A stretch of DNA of 64,000 nucleotides from Globisporangium splendens. Lineage: Eukaryota > Oomycota > Peronosporomycetes > Pythiales > Pythiaceae. The stretch's first letter is position 1. Every line of letters begins with the position of its first letter. The notes beneath the pieces were generated by a model. That model searched no databases, was not told the origin of the DNA, and saw only the letters and a list, made by a program, of their open reading frames with translations. Location of the stretch: positions 248,001 through 312,000 of the forward strand of contig VFIW01000037.1 of assembly GCA_006386115.1 (NCBI GenBank), given 5' to 3'. This document shows, piece by piece, positions 23,298 through 33,665 of this stretch. A program made the position numbers and the translations under genes.

Positions 23298-24986
23298 ATG
23301 CAAAGTCTCTCGAGCTCCATGAGGCTCTCGAAGAAGAGCTCGCGGTTCCCGCTGCCCGAGGGTTTCTTCCCACAGGTGAAGCTCACGCCCGAGCAGGTCG
23401 ACCAGTACGCCGAGCAGATGGAGGACATTGTGAGCAACGCGCTTGTCGAGTACAACCGCCACGAGGCCATGGGCGAGCACCCGGTGTACAGCGAACCCTG
23501 GAAGTGGATGTGCAGCGTCGAGGACCTCATCGCGATCCAGCACCAAGCGCCCAACACGAGCAGCATCAGCAGCAATAGCAGCGCATCAACCAAGTTTCGC
23601 ATCTTTGGACGCATCAAAGGCGACTACCGCCACCAGATGGACTTTTACTACGCCGAGACGTCCAAGGAGCTCTTCGAGTGGAACCAGATCATGTTCGGCA
23701 CGTGCATGGACGCTGCCGTGCTCGCCAACATCCACACGGCGAGCTCGGGCAAATCGCACATGTACATGGGCATCAAGTGGGTCTGCTTGAACCCAGGACG
23801 GATCCTGACGCGAAAGCGCGACCGGTGCTACATCGAGTACATGGCGTTCACGAAGGATTTCCATGGTCGCGACGTCGGCATCCGCGTCAACATACCGATC
23901 GCGATCCCTGAGTGTCCTGATCTCTCCGACCTTCTCAATGTCAAGCGCATGAACACGACGACCGTGATGATCGTGCGCGAAGCCGAGAACGACAAAGGCT
24001 CGACCGAGTTCTTCATGCTCGGCGAGCACGACATCTCGGGCAGCTACGTCAACAGCGCGTACTACAAGTCGATCATGAACACGATGAAGGACATGGCCGT
24101 GTTCGTGGACTCGCGTCGGATCTCGCAGAAGGGGTTCCGCGACCGCGAGGACTGGGTCCCACGCGTGCTGCGCAGCGCGTGCGCGATCTGCCAGCGCAAC
24201 TTTTCGGCGACGCGGCGCCACCACCACTGCCGACTGTGCGGCGAGGTCATCTGCGGCAGCTGCGTGATCGTGCGCAAGGCGCCGAGCGTGGGCACGCCGT
24301 CGGGCGCGTCCAGCAGGAAGACGTTCACGTCCGTGAAGACCAAGATCTGCTTCAAGTGCGTGACCCACATCCGCGAGTCCGACTCGGCTTCGGTCGACTT
24401 TGCGGCTTCGCAAGTGAGCTTCAAACTCGCCGACGAGGACAAGGACGACGTCAACAACCAGCGGGTCGCTTTGTCCCGTACAACTTCGGAAGTCAGTGAA
24501 TTGGACGACGAGAGCACCGGTTGGGGGTGGGATGTACCCTCGGAACAGCGTCGCTCGTCCATGGAGCAGCGCCGCTTGTCCATGTGCTCGGACACGCGGT
24601 CGTCGACGTGCTCGACGGCGTCCATGTCGGGCTCGTCGTCGCTGGACAAGATCTCGTTCGCGACCAAGCTGGACGTGATCGAGGACCAGCGCGAGGAAGG
24701 CGAGCTCATCGACTTCAGCAAGGACCTCGAGTGCCTCGAGGAAGTGACCGAGGTGATCGATACCAAGCAGATGAAGCCCCTGTCCGCGACGCTGCTCGAG
24801 CCGCCGGCGCTGTCGTCGCGCTCCCTGCGGTTCCTCTCGGAGCCGGTGCACGCCGCGAGCCCCGACGGCCTGCGCGCCATCGACCAGTGCATCGCCGAGC
24901 AGGAGCAGCTCCTGCGCCAGATGGTGCTCGCCGCGAGCACAGTCTCCAGCCGCAACCAGGAGCACACGGTCTCCGCCCGCTCATGA
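23298..24986 (+). CDS. START-like/FYVE zinc-finger protein
   Basis: Intronless, 562 residues from ATG 23298. Residues about 50-270 resemble the START-like lipid-binding region that precedes FYVE fingers in many oomycete proteins (GDYRHQMDFYYAETSKELFEWN, YMGIKWVCLNPG). The FYVE finger spans about 295-355 with CxxC pairs CAIC, CRLC, CGSC and CFKC and the basic patch RRHHHCRLCG. FYVE domains bind PtdIns3P on endosomes, so endosomal or vesicle targeting is expected. The usual WxxD at the finger start is not evident. The C-terminal 200 residues are Ser/Asp/Glu-rich and probably disordered, with a short terminal helix. A 69-codon upstream extension was rejected for lack of composition and context. 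Confidence 0.9.
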   Translation: MQSLSSSMRLSKKSSRFPLPEGFFPQVKLTPEQVDQYAEQMEDIVSNALVEYNRHEAMGEHPVYSEPWKWMCSVEDLIAIQHQAPNTSSISSNSSASTKFRIFGRIKGDYRHQMDFYYAETSKELFEWNQIMFGTCMDAAVLANIHTASSGKSHMYMGIKWVCLNPGRILTRKRDRCYIEYMAFTKDFHGRDVGIRVNIPIAIPECPDLSDLLNVKRMNTTTVMIVREAENDKGSTEFFMLGEHDISGSYVNSAYYKSIMNTMKDMAVFVDSRRISQKGFRDREDWVPRVLRSACAICQRNFSATRRHHHCRLCGEVICGSCVIVRKAPSVGTPSGASSRKTFTSVKTKICFKCVTHIRESDSASVDFAASQVSFKLADEDKDDVNNQRVALSRTTSEVSELDDESTGWGWDVPSEQRRSSMEQRRLSMCSDTRSSTCSTASMSGSSSLDKISFATKLDVIEDQREEGELIDFSKDLECLEEVTEVIDTKQMKPLSATLLEPPALSSRSLRFLSEPVHAASPDGLRAIDQCIAEQEQLLRQMVLAASTVSSRNQEHTVSARS

Positions 24987-26628
24987 GCCAAATGAGTAGG
25001 TACAGTAGCAGATAGGTAGGTCCCATTAAGTTAATCGTCCAGGGCGTGTCCATATATATATTCACCAGTCAGCTATTGCATGTTGTGAAGAGGCATCAAC
25101 AAGAGTGTGTATCAAAGGAAATACGACACCAGATCATTCATTTATCAAAAGCCTCGCCAGTCGACCTCCATATGCGCCTATTGTTCCGTCCTTTCTGGTG
25201 CCACACATGTCCATCGTTCGATCTCAGATCCGCCCAGTGTAACGCCACATCAGAGGCGTCGGACTGGCGCATTGATGGCCAATAATGCCATGATGAAATC
25301 CCAGCTGCATATTCATATGAGCGCATTCATGACCGCTAGCCAACGCATTCGCATTTTCCTTCGCGACGGCACCCAGCAATAAAGGCATGTACCTGGTGCT
25401 AGGAATAATATCTCAGATCATGCAGCAGTTGCCTCTTTCGTCATCCAACATGAGAGGCAACATACCGTAGAGTTTGGTCTAAACTGCTCCAGAAGATCCA
25501 TCCACTCGGCCGTTCTTCCATTCGCGCGTCGCTGAGCATCATCACTTCACCTCGCAACTTCAACCTCACACCAAAGTCTCACCAGACGTGAGAACAAAAC
25601 CGTAGAAGCAATCGCCCAAGAGCCCTTTTGGCTCAGTTGGCCCCATGCTGAGCCAAATCTCGTTCTCCGCTCCTCTTCTCCAAGCGCGCGCTTCTTTTTC
25701 GAACGTCTGCCGTTACCCTTGGCGCGTATGGATGGGGATGGATACATGGACATGCCGCGAATGAGTGGACGGCTGGCGGACCTCGCTGGCGTACCCCCCT
25801 GTTCATACACTTCTGTGGTCAGTTGTGGTCGTCCGATGCGCAATGCGACGGTTCAGTCGACTTGTGTGGGTGTGGCGTTACGCCTGCAACTCACGACAAT
25901 CATGGGGGGAACAGATAACAGGAGGAGGCATTTGCTCGTTTCTCGCACCCAGCGCGTGTGTTTTTTTAACGCGCGCGGCGTCGGATCTTTGCTGCGCATT
26001 TGCTTTTTGCATGAGTGTGCTTCAGAATGGAGTTTTGGGTCTTCACCGTCGCATAGAAAAACTGTTTGAGCTTTCACAAAGCTCCACCTCAGCCAATCCG
26101 CTTCTGTTTAGCTGCGCATTATCCACCAATTGTGTCTGATCAGTGTACCGTGCGTTTTCATGTAACTCAACTGCAACTTAGCGGGTAATCAGTCGCAGTA
26201 TCAAAAACCAAGTTGACACCGTAACTTGATAGGGAGTCGGATTGCGGCGCCGCAACGGGTCAAAGACGTGCAAAAACTCGGCGAAATTGAATTGTATCTT
26301 CGCCAGGATGGGGAGAGGCTTTGAAGAAAGGGCAGTGACGTGGAGCCTCTGTATGAGATATGAAACAGCGACTTGTGCGCCGGCTGCTGTCTGTGGTTTC
26401 TCCTGGCGTCATTTTGCAAATGGTACCCTAACTGACGGGCCCCTCCTTCCAGTCAAGACAGTCAGCCAGGCGACGGACGACACTCTGCTGTTCACGACGG
26501 CACGAAAATCCACGCGCCGCACCCACAGATAGCTCCGCAGTCTCAAGCTCACCCACGCCACACACAGAAGCACCCGCCAAGCTCTATACCTGCCCTCTCC
26601 TCTATCAGCAGTATCCGAACGATCTAAG
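24987..26628. other. Intergenic 1.6 kb, nothing recognised
   Basis: No credible ORF. A TCATTTTGCAAATGG sequence near 26410 resembles an initiator, about 215 nt before the next gene. Confidence 0.45.
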
Positions 26629-28431
26629 ATGAGCACCATGGAAGGCTACCTGATGAAGCGCGGGCTCAAGATGCCCGTGATGCACGACCGCTACTGCGTG
26701 GCGACGTGGGAGGTCGACCAGGCGCAGAACAAGTACGTGCTGCTGCGCTCGTACAAGAGCCACAAGAACTACCTGAAGCACCCGACCAAGCCCGCGAGCG
26801 CTGTCACGCTCAAGTGCTTCGGCGACTGGGATGGCTACGGCAACTTCCACAAGTACGATCACGCGTTCCTCTTTGAGACGCGCGAGAGCAAAGTGTTCCT
26901 CTGCGCGGCGCCATCGGACGCCGAGAAGCGCAAGTGGATCGAGTTCATGACGAACGCCGGTCCGAAGCAAGACGAGGCACCGGCCACGGCGGCCACGATA
27001 GCGAACAACGGCAACTCAATCGGCCGTGGCAGCGTGGAACTCAAGCAGATGATGCGGCCGAGTCTGACGCTCAACAAAGGGCTGAGCTCGCGCTTCATCA
27101 ACGAGATTGCGAGCGCCAACCCGCCGGAGAAGAAAGAGAACAATCGACTACTCGCACGTGACGACGACACGCACTCGCACTCGATGACGGACTCGGAGTA
27201 CTCGCCAGAAGATGCACATTCGCCAACGAGCTCGAGCTGTGCGAGCCCACACCCTGGTCTCGACCGTGGCGGCGTGTCGGACTCGGACGAGTGCATCGAG
27301 TCGTCGGCGCTGTCCCACGACGACTCTGTGAGCGACGATGTTGCCTCGGTCGAAGGTGGCAAAGCCGCCACAGTGGTGGTGAGTGCCTCTGTCGACGTGG
27401 CTGTTGCTGTGACTAGCGACGCGCCAAGTGAAGATGCGTCAATCGAGACCAAGCAATTGAGCGAGGTCGTTGCTGCTACAAAAGAACCTGCAGAACCACA
27501 AGTCGAAGTCGTGACGAACGAGACCGAGCAAGTGGTTGAAATGGTTACTGCTGCGACGGAGACTGTGGAACCGCAAGCTCAAATTGAAACCGTGGCAAAA
27601 GATATCATGGCTGAAGCAGTGCATCACGAGTCTCCAGTGGCTGAAGTCCAGCTTGCTCGTGATCAACCCGAAGAAACCGAGGTGTCAACTGAAAAGGCAG
27701 AATTGCCAAGTGAAGAAAAACTTGGCGACGCGAGTGTCGTTTCCGAGAATAAAGCTGAAACTGTGGTGACTGCTACTGTGGAAGCAGCACCAGTGTCCAC
27801 TCCAGTCGCGGATGCGGCGGTCGTTCAAGAGAAGCCAAAGCCCGTGTTGAAAGAAAAGGTCTTTGCTGTGATGAATCACCTTGAGGTCGACGCCGCCGCT
27901 GCGAAGTCACCGAGTTCTGAATCGCGCTTCCCTGTTTTCTTCGCTGAAACTCATGAGACCCCAGTCACAAAGGCTTCCGAGATGTCTGAAGCTCCAAAGA
28001 CCCCAGAAGTCAAGGCGTCCCCAGAGCCGTTGATTTCCATCGGCGTTGTGCCAGTGGCCGCTCCGGCCAAGGACACGCCTGCGTCCCCTCCGCGAGGACG
28101 CGTCCGTGCGTACAGCTCCATTGTGCCCAACTCTGGCGACTCGTTCGAGACGCGGCGGTACTCCTTCAGCGGCGGTAGCCCTGCGCCGCTCAGCTTTACG
28201 TTCAGCTCGCCGATCAAGCCATCACTCCACAACCACACGCTCGGCTACGTCCACGGCTTGGCGCCCACGCGGCTGTCGTTCCCAGACATCGTCACAGCGC
28301 TGACACGCCAGCAGAGCGTCGAGTCGCAGTCCTCGGACGACGCAAATCTCCAGGAGGACCTCGCGTTCGCGTTTGAGTTTGCACCGTTCTCGGTCTCGGT
28401 GCCCGAAGTCGCAGACATCGATGAAGTGTAG
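26629..28431 (+). CDS. PH-domain protein with long disordered C terminus
   Basis: Intronless, 600 residues. A pleckstrin-homology domain occupies about residues 4-108: EGYLMKRGLKMPVMHDRYCV opens it, CFGDWDGYGNFHKYDHAF is in the middle, and the closing helix is DAEKRKWIEFM. The remaining about 490 residues are rich in Val/Glu/Thr/Ala/Ser with repeated acidic phrases (VVEMVTAATETVEPQ and similar) and no other domain. It probably binds phosphoinositides or another membrane ligand. The PH domain is strikingly similar to that of the gene at 59264-62233. Confidence 0.9.
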   Translation: MSTMEGYLMKRGLKMPVMHDRYCVATWEVDQAQNKYVLLRSYKSHKNYLKHPTKPASAVTLKCFGDWDGYGNFHKYDHAFLFETRESKVFLCAAPSDAEKRKWIEFMTNAGPKQDEAPATAATIANNGNSIGRGSVELKQMMRPSLTLNKGLSSRFINEIASANPPEKKENNRLLARDDDTHSHSMTDSEYSPEDAHSPTSSSCASPHPGLDRGGVSDSDECIESSALSHDDSVSDDVASVEGGKAATVVVSASVDVAVAVTSDAPSEDASIETKQLSEVVAATKEPAEPQVEVVTNETEQVVEMVTAATETVEPQAQIETVAKDIMAEAVHHESPVAEVQLARDQPEETEVSTEKAELPSEEKLGDASVVSENKAETVVTATVEAAPVSTPVADAAVVQEKPKPVLKEKVFAVMNHLEVDAAAAKSPSSESRFPVFFAETHETPVTKASEMSEAPKTPEVKASPEPLISIGVVPVAAPAKDTPASPPRGRVRAYSSIVPNSGDSFETRRYSFSGGSPAPLSFTFSSPIKPSLHNHTLGYVHGLAPTRLSFPDIVTALTRQQSVESQSSDDANLQEDLAFAFEFAPFSVSVPEVADIDEV

Positions 28432-28580
28432 AGTTGCAGTCGCGTCTCTCTGTGTAGAATACCCTCGTGTCGTGGGCATGTAGCCTCCAGGAGAAAGAAA
28501 ATCACCAAGAAAAAGTAATAATTAATCGCATGTGTACATCTATCTGCATTCCCATTTTCGTTCATTTTGCTTGAGTTTCT

Positions 28581-28640
28581 GCCGTTTTGGCTCGTTTTGG
28601 CTCGTTTTGGCTCGTGTGGGCTTGATTCGGCTCGTTGGGG
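28581..28640. repeat. 10-bp tandem repeat, six units
   Basis: Units follow the pattern CTCGTTTTGG. The first three are near-perfect and the last three are progressively degenerate (CTCGTGTGGG, CTTGATTCGG, CTCGTTGGGG). They lie 150 bp downstream of the PH gene stop. Confidence 0.9.
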
Positions 28641-28788
28641 TCTCTTTTATTGACGACCACAAGAACTAGTCGGCGAACACTCGGAACGGAAACACATGGA
28701 CGAAGGGGTAGGGAAATTGTTCTCGACCTTTGGCGTCACGCAGATCTATTGGGTGAGAAGAAGCCAGTGGGATGATGGTAGACTACTC

Positions 28789-28809
28789 GTAGTTTACTTT
28801 GTAAATTAC
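28789..28809. repeat. Imperfect 21-bp dyad, copy 1
   Basis: GTAGTTTAC and GTAAATTAC arms separated by TTT. One mismatch in the arms. Confidence 0.8.
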
Positions 28810-28890
28810 AGCTTCAACTATCAGAGAGAAGATGTCGAGTCAAGTCCTGTCTGGAGATGCGAATATAACCTACCATTCATTCATTCAGTC

Positions 28891-28911
28891 GTAGTTTACG
28901 TTGTAAACTAC
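28891..28911. repeat. Perfect 21-bp dyad, copy 2
   Basis: GTAGTTTAC and GTAAACTAC arms, 9 bp each, separated by GTT. Near-identical to copy 1, 102 bp upstream. Confidence 0.9.
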
Positions 28912-30126
28912 CATTTGGCTGATGCTGGTTACTTTCTAATTTTGTAAGGGCCGTTTTTGGTGGCGGCGTTTTATATGTCACGCGGGTTGAACCCTTTTTG
29001 GGCCAATCCTGGGTGACTTGCGCGCTTTCAAAGTCGAATTTGCCCTGCGTGTCTGTGTATTTGCGGCGCGCGGGAGTTCAAGCAACAAGCAGCGAAGCTG
29101 GCGCTCCATCACGCCGCAACCGATGGATCTGAAATGGTGCGTTCTGTGTGTATATGCTTTGGTGTATATGTGCGTAAGTGTACGAGGAGCGGGCAGCGGG
29201 CGAGGACGGACAGACAGACGGAAATTCCCAAGAAACCCACACAAAGAGGAAGAAGAATGCAGAAAGCATTGCGCCTTTTCGAGGGATCGATTGAACAGGA
29301 GAGCGGTATGCGACGACGGGAACAAAGGAACGAGTCTTGACGTGACGAGTGGACGCATGAGTTAGAGCATCGATGTGCCGCATGCTTGCTTGAAGATGTC
29401 GAGAACTCTGTGTGCTGAGGAAAAGTTTATGTCGTGAGGAGAGTGGTGCCTCGAGCTTTGACAAGAAGAAGAAAAGAGAGCTGGAGCAGAGATTCTGTCG
29501 AAATTGTGCAGAAAACTGTGATGGCATATGCGTCGTTGGAACCAATCACTAGAGTTGCTGTCCGTGCCGTGCGAAAACAACTCGCTGAGCCGCAATGGTC
29601 GAAGCTCAAGGTCCCTTGACCAAGCAGCTGCGAGTCCAAGGTGCGGGCATTATACCACCTGCACCCATTTTGGTGGCTCATTTCATTCTGGTGGCGTGTA
29701 CTGTCCGTTCGTCGTCCCTTTGGTTCCAGAAAACCCTGCTTCGCCTCCTAATCAGCAAAAAAGCAGTCCTTCACCTTCCTCGTTGGTACAACTGACTAAC
29801 ACAACTAATGCATCTGCGTGTTCTTGTCTGATGTCTTTTTCTAAACAGAGCATTCCACAAAGTGAAGGGAGTTTTCGAGACGAGTTTGCTGCTGGGAACC
29901 CAAATCCAACAAGTTACCTGCGTATCCACATCCCGAATGACCCCCTCTCTTTGCCTATCCGCCGCCCGATGCGAGTGCTGAAAGCGGACCCTCGCACCCA
30001 AAAGCCAGCCACTTGCTGTCAAGAAAGCGCAGCCTTCGTCCCGATTTAGCGCCCTCGTCGTCTGCATTGGGCAATGGAGATTTGGACGCGGCCCCAGCGT
30101 CGTCGTCGACATCGGACGAGAGTAAA

Positions 30127-30726
30127 ATGCAGCATCCGCCGGACGCGTCTCATCATCATCACCACCATGACGAGAATTCTTCTCTCAGAATTATGATTCC
30201 TGCATTCAAGCGACCACGGCGTGAGCATGAACACAATCATGAACCATCGAGTCCCACTTCCGTTGGAGATATCGATGATCCAAAAGCGATTCCCCGCTGT
30301 ATTCATACGACAATGGCACCGCAGGCTCAACCAGCGCAACCACAGCCACCAGTACTACCGCCAGTGGTTCTTCAAGCACCAGCAGCATCTACGCCAGTGG
30401 TTCGTCCACCCGTGTCCGTGGCTCCAGTAGCACCGCCTGCTGTACCGGTGGCTGCGAACGCTGCAAAGATGCAATCTATGATGCGGGGGCTACAGCACAT
30501 GTCCAACTGTCATTCTGGGTGCACGAATCCCTTGTGCGTATCCACGCGCAATTTTGTGTCCAAAGTGAAAGCGCATATGGATGCGATGCAGCAAAGATCG
30601 AGCCATGATGAAGCTAAGTGTGGGGCGTGTCAGCTCTGGCAGGGGATTCTCTCGACTCATGTGCAAACGTGCAAGACTCAGACCTGTTCCGTGCCGCTCT
30701 GCTCTCAACGGAAGGAGAAAAAGTGA
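30127..30726 (+). CDS. TAZ-type zinc-finger protein (start uncertain)
   Basis: The frame is open from 29941 and ends with TGA at 30724-30726. The first in-frame ATG is at 30127 (199 residues), but the codons before it also look coding (basic SRKR, Ser-rich), so the true start may lie in an upstream exon. A poly-His run, then a Pro/Val/Ala-rich linker, leads to a TAZ-like finger in the last 85 residues: GLQHMSNCHSGC, NPLC, AKCGACQLW, STHVQTC, CSVPLC. TAZ fingers mediate protein contacts in CBP/p300-type coactivators; no acetyltransferase domain is present. A nuclear regulatory role is inferred. Confidence 0.7.
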   Translation: MQHPPDASHHHHHHDENSSLRIMIPAFKRPRREHEHNHEPSSPTSVGDIDDPKAIPRCIHTTMAPQAQPAQPQPPVLPPVVLQAPAASTPVVRPPVSVAPVAPPAVPVAANAAKMQSMMRGLQHMSNCHSGCTNPLCVSTRNFVSKVKAHMDAMQQRSSHDEAKCGACQLWQGILSTHVQTCKTQTCSVPLCSQRKEKK

Positions 30727-31161
30727 AGGCTGCGTGTGCAAGATGGTCGAGCTGTGGAGCGGGAAGAGGGAGGCAAAAAAGGTAATTTTGGGCAGTGACT
30801 ACTTCAGTTTTGAGGAGTGTACTTTTATTATTGACAGAGAGAGTGTGTGGAAGAAGAGAGGGATGTGGTGCAAACTACGATAACATGTTCAAATGAGAGC
30901 AAGGCACGATGGGAGGCAACGATGCTTCTTTTTGGGCGAGTGAATGCAATGTAAATCTTTATGTGGTGCAGTCTTCTTGTCATCAGGTGAGCCAAAGCAT
31001 CCTGCGATTGGTAACTAAAAAGGTATTTGAGGTTTCTAACTTTGGGAGTAGCTTTTCAATCCATCGGCACAGCACGACCAGCTTTAGGTGTATGGAGTGC
31101 ATTCTCGAATCTCACTGGTATACCCTACTGCCCTGAGCAAGCAGCAACCTTTGTGGCGAAA
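30727..31161. other. Intergenic, nothing recognised
   Basis: 435 bp between the TAZ and PDZ genes. No separate ORF of note. Confidence 0.45.
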
Positions 31162-33542
31162 ATGGTGCTGGAGTTTTGTTCAGGACTCTTTTCCACCGCG
31201 GACTCGTCGCGGAGCGATGACGACAAAGAGATGAAAAGGAAAGCTGCTATTGACGCGGTTCTCCTTGATTGTCAGTACGATGCCAAGTGGGAGAAAGAGT
31301 TTCGAGTTTTTTCGACAGCAGCAAGTCCACTGGGCTCGGGTTTCAACGCGCTGCCACGCTTTCCATGCGAAGATCATCTGTAAAGTCCAAGGATCGATGC
31401 AGTGATGAGGACGAATACCAGTGCGCGGTGAAGGAAATCTTGCCGAATAGCATAGCAGCAGAGTACAATGCGCGCTGTCGGTCCATTGGCGACTATTCTC
31501 GCCTCATCAACGAAGGCATTCGTGTCCGGAAAATCAACAATCAAGACGCTGCAGGCATTCCCTACGACGATGTGCTGCAAATGTAAGCACAAAGTTGCAT
31601 TCTTCAACGCAATTTATCGGATCTGCGTTGCCTGATGTGCGTTTTTATAATTGTCAGGATGCGAAAGGCAATGCCAGCATTCTTCTTGACTTTTGCCGAC
31701 GTGAACTCGAAGCGAGTTAGCTCAGAACCGACTGACGTGCGTCCAGACAGGGTGAGCGTCCGGCGATCCCAAAGCAGTATGAGTCTTGGCGCTGGGGTGG
31801 TGATCACCAGACGCAACAGCACTATTAGTCTGAGCAACCCAGGAACTGGAAATGACATCATCATCACAGGCTCGAGGCTGGCAGCTTGTCGAAACAGTAG
31901 CAGCATCGTGGTCATGCATGGTGGCGCAGCTGACGTCCAGGAAAATTCGGCTCTTGTGAGTGATCTGGAGACCAAAACGAGAGATGTACATGACAAGTTG
32001 CAATCCATGGAGAAGCAACTGGCTGACTTGGAGCTCGAAAGGGACCAGGCGATGTCGGACAAAGCAAACCTCATGCAAGAGCGTGACTTGGTTGCGAGCA
32101 TGAAACAGGAGCTCGAGATGGAAAAGTTGATGCTCTTGGAGGAACGCGATGCTATCGTTGCGCAAAACAAGCTGCTCACAAGCCAACACCAATCTGCCAG
32201 TAACTTGCACGCAAGCACTCTGGAGCAAGAGCGCCGGGATCCAACGAAGCTGAAGGAAGAGCTCAACGCTACGCGAGGCGAGCTTACCCTTCTGCAGCAA
32301 GCGAACTCGGGGATGATGAAGTCGCAGTCCAGTCAGCGCGAGAAAATATCCGAGCAAACGCAAGCCATGGAAGAGAAAACTCAAGCTATGGAACAACTCC
32401 GTCACGAGAAAGAAGACCTGGAGTTGCAGTGGAAAGAACTGGTTCTGGAGCACAGCGATACAGCGCATCACGTTGAGGAGCTTCACTCGAGACTGATCGA
32501 GGCTCAGGAGAAGTGTCGAGACGCTGAGCTTCAAATTCATTCCCTAGACGAAGAGCTGGATGTGAAGACAAAGCAACTTGCAGGGTTAAAGCAAACTATC
32601 GAGGCAGTAAAACTCAACAATTCCGAACTGGATCGGCTTTTGCGACGAGAAAGCGGTACACAGGGTACCTCAACGACAGCGTCCAATGAAGCTTCAACCG
32701 ATCATTTAACGCTGCTGAGGCAGTTGCTAGACGAGTGTACAGTCATCGAGCAGCAGCGTGATGAGCTCCTCGTGGAATCATCTTCCCATGAGCAGAAATT
32801 GCAAATCTATCAGGAGAAAATCGACTCCCTGAGTTCGCAAAATGCTGAGTACGAACATCAGATCGCTTCCTTGGAGAACGAACTGCACATGGTGCACAGC
32901 CGGCAGCAAGCACTCCAAGTGGAGTTTGAGAACCAGCATCTAACCGTGCAGCAAAATCTGACTTCGACACAGGAAGAGCTCCTGCGCAAGATCAAGATGC
33001 TTGAAAGCTCGTACGCGACGGAGCAAACTGAAAAGGAGCAGCTACGCTTGGCGTATGCGATGGAAAAAGCTGAAAAGGAGCAGCTGCGCTTGGCACTTGA
33101 TCGGCTGGAGGGGAATGCGCGCGCCAAGCTGGATGCACACACGAAAGAGCAAGAGTTCCTGTCGCAGTTCAAACTGCAGCTGATGAACGGCATTGTTGTG
33201 ACCAAATACGGCACTCGTGGGAACCCGCACTCTCGCGTGCTCTTTTCAGACCCCGGATGCCGTTGGATCTCGTGGAAGCAGCCTTCCAATGGTGGTATGT
33301 CGCTCGCATCACCTCGCTCAGACGCCAAAGTGGAGACGAACAACCTCGTCGATGTCATCCCTGGCGCTACAACCGAGATTTTCCTGCGTCAAAAGCCAGA
33401 CGTACCGGCAAAATGCCTCTCACTCGTGTTTGTGCACCCTTGCCGGACGCTGGACATTGAAGCCGAGTCCGTCGAGAAATGCCAGTTTTACCTTCGCGGA
33501 TTCCGACTTTTGCACGAAGAAGTCGCGCACAAGCGCCGATAG
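31162..33542 (+). CDS. PDZ-like / coiled-coil / C-terminal PH-like protein, with apparent 1-nt frameshift
   Basis: Exon 1 is proposed as 31162-31582 and exon 2 as 31658-33542 (75-nt GT-AG intron, frame kept). Within exon 1 the frame must change in a run of six T at 31307-31312: before it reads KWEKEFRV, after it DSSKSTGLGFQRA, together forming the first strand and GLGF loop of a PDZ domain that continues through EILPNSIAAEYN, INEGIRVRKINN and the intron to AFFLTFADV. A coiled coil of about 450 residues follows (two repeats of EKEQLRLA), then a C-terminal beta-rich PH-like region ending CQFYLRGFRLLHEE. Scaffold at a membrane is inferred. One missing T (sequencing error or real lesion) explains the break; a 44-nt intron is the alternative. 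Confidence 0.7.
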
Positions 33543-33665
33543 ACCATCACCATATGCTGCTGCCAAACAATACAACATCCACTCGTTTGATTTTCTGCTA
33601 AATTGTTGTTTAGTTAGGTGTGTTTTGCGTGTTTTGGAGCCAGCATTTGCCGCAGTTTTGCATCT

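Larger units (their letters stand above)
28432..30012. other. Intergenic region with tandem and palindromic repeats
   Basis: About 1.6 kb with no convincing gene, holding a 10-bp tandem repeat and two related dyads described separately. It may contain an unrecognised 5' exon of the TAZ gene near 29530-29940. Confidence 0.5.
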
